From Pomphorhynchus laevis (lineage: Eukaryota; Acanthocephala; Palaeacanthocephala; Echinorhynchida; Pomphorhynchidae), in contig WNNJ02003518.1 in assembly GCA_012934845.2 (NCBI GenBank), positions 124,001 to 188,000 of the forward strand: a stretch of DNA of 64,000 nt. Reading direction: 5' to 3'. A program made the position numbers and the translations under genes. How positions within the stretch are numbered: the stretch's first letter is position 1; every line of letters starts with the position of its first letter. This document shows, one piece after another, positions 56,375 to 64,000 of the stretch. The notes below the pieces were generated by a model. The model did no database searches. It saw only the letters and a program-made list of their open reading frames with translations, and was not told where the DNA came from.

Positions 56375-56505
56375 TTTATTACTCATACTATTATAATATT
56401 ATTACTCATATTATTAATCATAATATGAGTAATAATTACTCAATAATATGAGTAATTATTACTCATATTATTAATATGAGTAATAATCTTCTCATATTAC
56501 TCAAA
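56375..56505. repeat. ATTACTCAT/ATGAGTAAT palindromic array
   Basis: Alternating sense and antisense copies of TTACTCATATTATTAAT, able to form several hairpins. It is inserted in the Ty3/gypsy fossil. Confidence 0.8.
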
Positions 56506-56691
56506 GTGGATCTGCGACTACCCGAAACTTGTCCTGCCTCTGGCTAATATTATGACTTTTCCAGTCCGGAAGAAGCAATACATGCATTCCAACGCATCCG
56601 GGATAAAATCGTTTCTGCTACCTTAAGTTCCATCGACTTCTCACTTCCTTTCAAAGTTGAAACTGGCACATCCGACCAAGCAATAGGTGCT

Positions 56692-57015
56692 GTGTTGACT
56701 CAAGGAGGAAAACCTGTAGCTTTCTTTTCTCGTTCGATATGTAAACAATCTTACAATTTGACTTCAATAGAGAAAGAGGCCCTAGCTATTGTAGAGTATA
56801 TACGCTTTTGGAGGCATTATTTGTCGGGGAAATCCTTCAGTGTTGTGACCGATCAGCGCTCCGTTGCATTCATCTTTAATCGCGTTAAAAAGAGCGAGAT
56901 CAAGAAGGAAAAGGTTCAACGGTGGCGCCTTGACCTCCCTGAATTCAAATTTGATATACAATACAGACCCGGAGGTTTTAATGAAGCGGCAGATTCCATG
57001 TTGCGAGACGTGTGA
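56692..57015 (+). pseudogene. Ty3/gypsy RNase H region
   Basis: 107-residue frame with GGKPVAFFSRSI, SIEKEALAIVEYIRFWRHYL, VVTDQRSVAFIF and FDIQYRPGGFNEAAD. This is the RNase H and tether pattern of gypsy elements. Confidence 0.85.
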
Positions 57016-57059
57016 CTAATGGCTTCTTCAATCTTCAGAAAAGTATCGCACTTCTCGAA

Positions 57060-57560
57060 GAAATCCAATTATTTTCTGTTTGATTATATTTTTATATTAA
57101 CCTTGTTTACAATATGCATCTATTAAATTATTTAATGAAAAAATACAATGAATAATAATTTAAGTTCATAATATTTTACTATTTTCTGTTTGATAATATT
57201 TTTAATACATATTTTTAAAATATGTATTATTAAATTATTTGAATGATTTTGAAAGCATTTACATTCACAAATATCGTTACAAATTGCTTAAATTCTTAAA
57301 ATTTCATTATTTAATGTATTATATTTAATATTATATAATATGCATGAATGCTCATGCAAAAATATGTTTTTTATAAATATACCTTCTTTATCATTAAAGT
57401 TTTATTTGGTAACATATTTTTTATGAAATTCATTTCGATATTTTGAGTAAATCAGCTATAATTAGGCTTCTATTATCTCTTATTGGAACACATTTCATTT
57501 GTCTAAATAAAGATGTCCCTACTTTTAAATTATTTTGATTTATCAAAATAAGGATTATAT
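57060..57560. repeat. Dispersed repeat with RT scrap, related to 9350-9900
   Basis: ATTTTCTGTTTGATTATATT appears twice (57073, 57178). TATAATATGCATGAATGCT (57333) matches 9613. The minus-strand TCAGCTATAATTAGGCT stretch (57450) matches 15772. Confidence 0.6.
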
Positions 57561-58190
57561 TAATTCAATTTTATCCGTATATTTATATTTATTTGATGGT
57601 TTAATTTTTGTTAGATAGGCATTAATTATATAGTATATATAGTTTTACAATATAGTGGATTGTAAAACTTCGCTAGTCCTAACTCGTTTGTTCATTATAT
57701 CTGCAATCACGAAGTACATAAACATCCATTTATAAACGTTATTTATAAATTAAAAACTCATATTTTATCATCAAAATTCATAATTCCATAAAATCAACAT
57801 TTATTGAAAATACTGAAAAATAAATCACGTGTTTGTAAATTGTAGTATTTTTGTGTTAGGAGGTTACAAGCACCGTCTACTCTACTACGATTCACATGTG
57901 ATTCTTTAGTGCACATTTTGCAAATATAAAACTTTAAATATTTCATATTTTACAATTCGGCTCTTGCTTTCTAGACTTGTTTCTGGTTACGCTATTATCG
58001 GTATACTATTATTTAGTATAAATAATTATATTACTTGAATGATGCTATATTCTAAATTCTTAAAAATATTTTTTTTGATATTAATAGAATCAATATTGAA
58101 GGTTGTCGAAGGTCAGAAGCAACTATTTTATCAGTGTTTAGCCTTTAATCATCAACCCTACACGAAACGATACAAATAGAAATAATAGTT
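57561..58190. other. AT-rich non-coding
   Basis: Nothing recognised. Confidence 0.4.
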
Positions 58191-58194
58191 GCAT

Positions 58195-58640
58195 TAGAAT
58201 TAAGATTAGAGATCATTGTGATAAACTGCTATGTGTTCAGGTTTCTGACCCTATATATCATTTGCATTTACAATTTCCTGAGCACATCTATCTGCATTGA
58301 TAGACGAAATAATTGATGTCATAACAGTATGTTGAGTTGCCCTCTTTACATGAATGAATAGTATTATCACCAAACAGTTTAGTATTCCCGGTATTTTTTC
58401 GTAATTCTTCACTACTCCTTGTCTAAAATATTTCGTAATTATATATTTCACCTCGAACCCAGCTCATAAGCTTAATACGTTTATTTAAGCATTGTTTCAT
58501 ATGTGGGGTCGAGGAATTAGGGGATGAAACCTGATAGCATAGCAGTTCCTCCTGGTGACCTCTAATTCTTATTATGATACAACGTCTGTTATTTATTAGT
58601 CAATTCATAAAAATGACGTTTATTTTAAATTTCATTTTTT
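58195..58640. repeat. Dispersed short-repeat pair, inverted
   Basis: 58195-58255 (minus) and 58515-58640 (plus) share ACCTGA-A-CATAGCAGTT and the following CTCTAATTCTTATT. Related copies lie at 6530-6580, 9205-9260 and 9985-10035 (minus), and 62200-62400 and 62515-62660 (plus). Confidence 0.6.
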
Positions 58641-59273
58641 TACTTGATTTAAATTATAGAAAATCTAAAAGCAATTATTAATTTTATTATTTAATTATTA
58701 AATTTTGATTTAGCATTATTGTTTTGTATAATTTTTTTAAAAAAATAATTATATTTATTAAATTTTTATTAAATTATTAATAATCAAATAATTATATTTA
58801 ACAAATAATTTTTTTATAAAAATTATAAAATCTTATAACAATTATTTATTTTATTTTTTAATTATAAATTTAGTTATTATGTTTTGTTTATTTGATAATT
58901 ATATTAAATACGTATACTCAGTTAGCTGATATGATCGATTCTTCAAGCATTGTTTCATAAGTCAATTACCTCGGAGCTGATTTAAAATTCTTTACCAAAA
59001 TATAGTAAAAGATATGTCGTAAATACTTGAAACTATCAGCATCATACCCTCATCATGTAATGATTGTTAGTGTGATAGCAGATTTGTTCATTACACAAAA
59101 TCATATGTAAAGTTGTTCCTCATCAATCGAATTGCTAGTTCAGGCATTGTGTAATTTTTAAGCCACTATAAATATCTGATTGACAATTTTTATGCGGTTA
59201 CAAAATCTATATATTTATCATATGTTTCTTCAATTGTGTTAAAGTTACATTTATGTAGCATTTAATCCTATGC
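58641..59273. other. AT-rich non-coding
   Basis: No gene was recognised. Old repeat texture similar to 8.3-9.0 kb (CAGTTAGCTGAT near 58919). Confidence 0.4.
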
Positions 59274-59475
59274 TTAGGCATAATAAATTATTTGTTGATG
59301 AGAAAATTTCTTTTATATACATTTTTACAACTTTTCGGTCATACGCAGTGACCCTTTTCAAGATTTTCAAGTGGCCATTTTCATCTTGAAAAGGGTCACT
59401 GCGTATGACCGAAAACTAGTAAAAATTTATATATATGAAATGTTCTCGTCAACAAATAATTTATTTCTTGCCTAA
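59274..59475. mobile_element. Palindromic MITE
   Basis: It starts TTAGGCATAATAAATTATTT and ends ATAATTTATTTCTTGCCTAA. The arms pair through nearly 95 bp, with a perfect 31-bp inner stem containing GGTCATACGCAGTGACCC and a short loop near 59370. It has no coding capacity. TTAGGCA at the left end pairs with TGCCTAA at the right end. Confidence 0.8.
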
Positions 59476-59504
59476 ACACAAGGTTATTATATATCATCAA
59501 TATT

Positions 59505-60064
59505 AGTATTGCCACCCAACGGTTATGGGGATGGCAACGGTTATAAGGATGACTACCTTGCGACTATAACGCTGATGGAGGACCACAACGATTCTGGAAA
59601 TTACCACTGCTATAGTGTGGAAAAAAGAATGGTTTTAAAAAGACTTGAGGCTTCCGATTGTGGTTGTTTCACTGATACAGTAACATGTTGGAAATTCAAC
59701 AGAAAATAATGCTGACTACAAAGCAAACTTGGTACCACTAAACTTCTCTGCTAAGTTTCGAAGGTGTCTCACCTGTAATGGCCTTGGCTGCGGTGTGGAG
59801 TTCGGAAGCCTAAGTCCTTTAAGAAGACGGGCAGTGGAAGGCTTCTTCAGACTGGAAGAAGAGGTGATGTGTTCGAACAGAAGGGAGGTATGGAGATCAT
59901 GCGATAAGACCGCTGGCCTCCGTCTGCTAGAATCCTCTCCTTATGTGGTACTAATCCTTCGATTTTTGCCTATATATTCTAATTCTTTTGACAAAACGTT
60001 TTCCACGTACGGTTGTATTTTTTTAATAAAATCTTTATTATTAGTAGTATTGCCACGAAAATAA
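59505..60064 (+). other. GC-richer unassigned segment
   Basis: Two open frames (59509-59709, 66 residues; 59729-60064, 111 residues) with no recognised motif. The base composition contrasts with the AT-rich surroundings, which suggests a transposon remnant or a foreign insertion. Not called as a gene. Confidence 0.25.
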
Positions 60065-60324
60065 AATTTTTATTTTTAAATAAAAAATATAATTTTTCAA
60101 GTTATAGTTTTAGTTTTCAATATTTAAATTTATAAAAATCTCACGAATTAAAAATGTCAATGTTTATAGGAGTAATGTTTATGTTATAGCACAACATTTT
60201 GTATCCACAGTTCGATTATTTTGATTACTTTATTTACAAGACGATAGCAGTAGCTGTCGAAATACGGAACATGAATCGTTCTAGGTATATGATTATACTT
60301 CGAAAATAAAATAAAATTTTATAT

Positions 60325-60560
60325 TCCCTCACTCTACGTTCCCAGTTACTTCAACAACTATGGTCTCGGATCCTTCCTCGTCGCCGCTCTACTCGCCTGG
60401 AATCAACTCCCTCGGGACGTCCGCCGTGCTCCCTCCTTTATCACATTCAAACACCTCATCCGTTCACCTCGACTCCTGATTTACAGTTTTGTTTTGTTGT
60501 GGTCATGTAAGCGTTCGATGGCACTCATTTGCCACGTTAAAATAAATCCTTTTTTATTCA
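60325..60560 (+). mobile_element. L2/CR1-like LINE 3' tail, second copy
   Basis: Shares TCCTTCCTCGTCGCCGC, CTCGCCTGGAATCAACTCCC and TTTTGTTTTGTTGTGGTCAT with 37138-37277. It is severely 5'-truncated. Confidence 0.85.
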
Positions 60561-61324
60561 TTTTACGAAATATTATTAGTTTTTGAATACTACAAAACGT
60601 GAGTAAACAAAATTAGGGCTTGGTTAATTTTCGAGTTCACATTGACTTTCGTTTGTAGATGCTTCTTTCACTCCGATATTTGATGATGCGGTTGCATTAC
60701 GAACTTATTCACCTGCATGTGAAAACCTTTATAGGTATCTCATTATATGGATATGCAACATTCTTTTGCTGCTAAACTAATGGAAAGAAAAAGGCTTCGA
60801 TTTAATGTCATCGTTTGTTACTTCTACTCTGATAAAATTTAGCTTCTAATTTGCTTATTTTTATTATTATCTATGAATTCTTCTTTTACCTTTATAGCCA
60901 ATTTTTACTACTCATAGCACATTAAGTTATCGATTATAATAGAAACTTCTTTATTGAAGTAATAACGTCATAAAGTCTTTGTTTTTTATATAACTTTAAG
61001 CACCTTGTTCTTTTATCGTATAATTGTAGAAACGCCTTTTAAAATTATTTTTACGTATTTCAACGCTGCAACAATAGACTGGGAAAACGATCTAGAGCAC
61101 TTGAGAACGATAAAAGTGAATGATTTAATGCAGACGCAATTTAATTGCGAATAGCAGCTAACAGACGCTTAACAAGTCGAAAATCAAAATTATCATAAGA
61201 CCTTTTATTGATGATATTGACTGTTGTTACAAATTGATTTATTTGTTAAATTGGCAGACCTAACTTGAACTGGTTTTTGGACTTGTAGCAACGAAAAATT
61301 GATTGTTCCGTCTGAATCTTTATA
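60561..61324. other. Upstream region of CEPT1-like gene
   Basis: Intergenic sequence between the LINE tail and the ATG. The promoter must lie here but no core element can be fixed. Confidence 0.4.
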
Positions 61325-61648
61325 ATGCCCTCAAAATCAAAGAAACAAGGCCCACCGAAAATAGGAGCGTCGTTTTCCAGTATTGGTCATAATTCCTTCA
61401 ATAAGCATAATAGATATCTCGATTGTGGAAGCATTTTGACTGATCGACAATTGGAATGTATCAAATCGCATAAATACGCCTCAGAAGGAACAACACTGCT
61501 GGATCCGTATTTTCAGGAGTTTTGGCGAAAGGTTATTAACATTATTCCTCTTAGCGTTGCTCCGAATATGCTTACTCTTTTTGGACTGATGTGCAACCTA
61601 ATTCCATCTACACTGCTATTTGTGTACAGCAATGGTGGCAAAGATCCA
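61325..61648 (+). CDS. CEPT1: Choline/ethanolamine phosphotransferase, exon 1
   Basis: Encodes 108 residues from MPSKSKKQGPPKIGASF to NGGKDP and ends in phase 0 at CCA|GTATGT. The segment CIKSHKYASEGTTLLDPYFQ, then FWRKVINIIPLSVAPNMLTL and FGLMCNL, matches the N-terminal half of CEPT1/EPT1/CHPT1 (l--HkY---d-SlLd-----fW---v---P-w-APNliT--Gl--n). The first transmembrane helix begins in NMLTLFGLMCNLIPSTLLFV. This ER/Golgi membrane enzyme transfers phosphocholine or phosphoethanolamine from the CDP-alcohol to diacylglycerol, the last Kennedy-pathway step. The N-terminus is basic and probably cytosolic. Confidence 0.93.
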
Positions 61649-63559
61649 GTATGTTTGTCTAATCTTTACTGATCAGTTTAATCTTTTAAATTTGTAATTT
61701 TTATATCGTCATTAGATTTTAAAAATTGCTTTGCCATCTTTTTGGGCATTCGCAAAATTATTCAATTTGCTCTGGTATGCGCGCTATGATTTTATCTGTT
61801 AATAAATAATTATTGATTATTTATTTAGCAACATTTTATCTGTTGCTAAATTACCAGTAATTTAGCGAAAATACAGGTAAAATTATTTATTAATTATAAA
61901 TAATTATTGATTAAATAATTTTGATGTAAAATCATTTTTAAGACTTCCTGATTATTTTATACAGTTTTTAATTATTTAAATTAAATATATTGTTTTCTGC
62001 TTCGGTTTTATGCCGGGTAATTAATTTTAATAACTCAGTAGGTTAAATCATTAATGCCCTTTTTATCTGGGGAAAGTCATAACCAATTTGAGCGGATGTA
62101 AATACAAAATGAAGTTATCTTATTCTAAATAAAATATATTATTAATTATATTCTGCATAGCTTTGAAAAAAAACACATTTCGGAAAGAATAAATTAATTA
62201 CAAACACAGCAGTTCCTCCTGGTGAGCTCTAATCCTTATTCTGATACATCGTTTGTTATTTATTAGTCAATTCATAAAAATGACGTTTATTATAAATTTA
62301 AATTTTTTATTTTAACTTGATTTAAATTATAGAAAATCTAAAAACAATTATTAATTTTATTATTTAATTATTAATTATTTTATTTTTATCTATCATTATT
62401 GTTAATTTATAAATAATTTTATATACGTTATCTGATCTGATCTGTTAATAAATATTGAATTCCTTTATGTGGTAAATTGCAAATGGCCTAATATTGGGAT
62501 TATGGATGATCGTAAATGATCCTTATTCTGATACAATGTCTTTTATTTATTAGTCAATTAATAAAAATTGATTTTTATTTTAAATTTCGAATTTTTATTT
62601 TATTTTGATATAAATTATATAAAATCCACCGGTAATATAAATTAACAATTTAATTATTTTTTAATATTTGTACACATCCTCTGCAATGATTTAATAAAAG
62701 AAATTACATCTATTTTAAACAATTTTTATATCATATATCGAAACGAATCTAATAGAATAATAAGTACACAAATGTTATCAATGCTCACTTATAACGTTTA
62801 TATTAATTTAGAATTTACCTCACAGCTTATTATATTTATTTAAAAAATAAAAAACAGAAAATTAAAAATGTCATAACTTATTTGATGTTTAATTAATTTG
62901 ATAATAAATTACTACTTTTACAGAATTAATTTTAAATTCTGTTGAATTGATACAAATAAAATAATAAAATATAATAAAAGTATATTATTGTTTTTGATTT
63001 AACAAAAGTTTAATATTATTTAAATATTGTTTTTTGTTAGTATCACCGATTATAGAATTTTTTAAGATAATAAATAGGTGCAATTATTGAAAATTATTAA
63101 TGTGTTTGTTAATTAAATGATTGTTCTGATATTTCAATAAAGTTTATTATTTTTAGTAAAAATTAAATCGCTCTTTTTTATTATTTCTTGATATTTTGAT
63201 TCGTAAAAAGTGGAATCAATATGTCGTTACGTAATTCAATCTGATAAAATAGTTGTCTTAATTAGATTTACTTGATAATTAGCCAGTATAAATAAACAAA
63301 TTTGGTGCGAGCAGAATTCTTTATAACTGAAAAATATATTGATTTTAAAAGTATAATAAATTAAGCATGTAATTAAATTATTAAATTATTAAACGGTTTT
63401 TATAAAGTAATTTATAATCCTTTACTCAATTCTAACAGATATATTCAGTGACTTTAATATTTAATAATTAATATTTTTATCTTAAAATATTTTATTTAAT
63501 TTATAAATATATCTTACCAAAGCATTTTTCTTTTTAGTAGTAAAGATATATAAATTTAG
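61649..63559 (+). other. Intron 1 of the CEPT1-like gene
   Basis: 1.9 kb, GTATGT...TTTAG, very AT-rich. It contains two copies of a dispersed repeat (62200-62400, 62515-62660) also seen at 58515-58640. Confidence 0.85.
62200..62660 (+). repeat. Two direct copies of the dispersed AGCAGTTCCTCCTGGTGA repeat
   Basis: AGCAGTTCCTCCTGGTGAGC (62208) with CCTTATTCTGATACATCGTT, then a shorter copy at 62515 with CCTTATTCTGATACAATGTC. Both continue TTATTTATTAGTCAATT and AT-rich sequence, as at 58545. Confidence 0.75.
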
Positions 63560-63707
63560 TGTCCTCGAGTTTTATACCTGTTTGTGGCACTGGGACTTTT
63601 TATCTATCAAACGTTAGATGCGATTGACGGAAAGCAAGCAAGGCGAACTCAATCTTCATCGCCCCTTGGAGAACTGTTTGACCATGGATGCGACGCCATT
63701 ACATGTG
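63560..63707 (+). CDS. CEPT1: Choline/ethanolamine phosphotransferase, exon 2 (catalytic motif)
   Basis: Acceptor AAATTTAG, then [20 protein letters not shown] and [10 protein letters not shown] to [10 protein letters not shown], with donor TGTG|GTAAAA (phase 1). It contains the complete CDP-alcohol phosphotransferase signature D-G-x2-A-R-x8-G-x3-D-x3-D: DG, AR, G, D and D are all present, the last Asp being the proposed general base. [18 protein letters not shown] is nearly identical to animal CEPT1. Entry phase 0 fits exon 1. Later exons lie beyond 64000. Confidence 0.95.
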
Positions 63708-64000
63708 GTAAAATAAATTTGGACTTTTGTAGAAAAACTTTTTTAGTTTAGCTCTTTATAATTTTCAAAAAATTGAATTCAACACATAAATGATTAAAAA
63801 GTAAAATTATTAAACACTAATTAGAAATATATATGTTTAAAACATATATCTTTTTATCTTATTTTCTGTTGATAAAAATTGAGATTTCATTCAATTAAAA
63901 ATTGAATGAGATTGATTACAATCTCATTTAAATTACAACAAAAAATAATTTGAAATAAATTTGAAATCTTCAACTACAACAAATTTATATTTGTAATTGA
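63708..64000 (+). other. Start of CEPT1-like intron 2
   Basis: AT-rich intron sequence after the GTAAAA donor; the window ends inside it. Confidence 0.7.

Larger units (their letters stand above)
54276..57050 (+). mobile_element. Ty3/gypsy LTR-retrotransposon fossil (gag to RNase H)
   Basis: Plus-strand parts: gag (about 54276-54950), a protease-like region with LLDTGSSSNFID (about 55323), a pre-RT and RT (55690-56320, with LVVDYS, FSTFDLKNAYHQIPI, YSDDIIVCGE) and RNase H (56692-57015, with LTSIEKEALAIVEYIRFWRH and FSVVTDQRSVAFIF). No integrase or clear LTRs were seen. It is broken in roughly eight or more places. The gag carries an inverted duplication and an AT palindrome lies between RT and RNase H. 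Confidence 0.85.

Noticed and set aside
59509-60064. Possible host gene in the GC-rich patch
   Set aside because: Neither frame shows a domain, splice-consistent neighbours or family pattern; kept only as an unassigned segment.
1-64000. tRNA, rRNA, CRISPR arrays, bacterial operons
   Set aside because: No tRNA-like box A/B pair, rRNA block or spacer-repeat array was recognised by eye. The window is eukaryotic in every respect seen.

Overview
This is a stretch of an AT-rich animal genome. There are spliced host genes, GT-AG introns full of repeats, and no operons. The mobile elements (Ty3/gypsy relics, Penelope-like elements, LINEs with CCHC-knuckle ORF1s, L2/CR1-like LINE tails, and a LINE with a restriction-like endonuclease) fit an invertebrate, perhaps an arthropod. 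Sequence reading alone cannot fix the species.

Two host genes are well supported. (1) An NRDE2 homologue lies on the minus strand from 35882 down to 22957. Eight exons can be read, encoding about 820 residues, from the N-terminal DWLSN block to a LR-x-KLPL C-terminus like that of known NRDE2 proteins. Five of the seven exon joins (3 to 8) keep phase in a fully open frame, as does the join of exons 1 and 2. The exon 2 to 3 join does not, and the penultimate exon expected from the family was not found. (2) The 5' end of a choline/ethanolamine phosphotransferase gene (CEPT1 type) lies on the plus strand. Exon 1 is 61325-61648 and exon 2 is 63560-63707; exon 2 holds the complete CDP-alcohol phosphotransferase signature. 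The gene runs off the right edge.

The rest is mostly mobile DNA. 1-750: a foldback element with an 11-bp target duplication. 1.19-2.85 kb: a large palindrome of ~363-bp satellite-like units carrying hammerhead-ribozyme-like sequence blocks in an unusual order. 2.7-6.9 and 11.5-15.6 kb: two nearly identical copies of a Penelope-like element (RT plus GIY-YIG), the second flanked by ~0.77-kb inverted repeats that carry an unassigned ORF and reverse-transcriptase scraps. 16.4-17.3 kb: three unassigned minus-strand ORFs. 17.8-20.9 kb: a decayed Ty3/gypsy fossil. 21.7-22.2 kb: a LINE ORF1 relic. 36.6-41.7 kb: fragments of L2/CR1-like LINEs and another Penelope-like endonuclease. 42.3-45.4 kb: a REL-endonuclease LINE. 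45.7-53.1 kb: at least three overlapping or truncated copies of one Jockey/R1-like LINE in minus orientation plus an inverted tail. 53.3-57.0 kb: a plus-strand LINE ORF1 relic and a second Ty3/gypsy fossil whose gag contains a ~195-bp inverted duplication. 57-60.6 kb: dispersed repeats, a palindromic MITE and a second L2-type tail.

The NRDE2 introns are themselves a repeat museum: a LINE tail, a MITE family with about 70-bp inverted arms, and an ~11-copy AT minisatellite. The observations most worth a second look are the hammerhead-like blocks (1.4-2.6 kb), the paired inverted and duplicated architecture around the Penelope-like copies, the unassigned three-ORF locus at 16.4-17.3 kb, and the duplicated splice acceptor in NRDE2.
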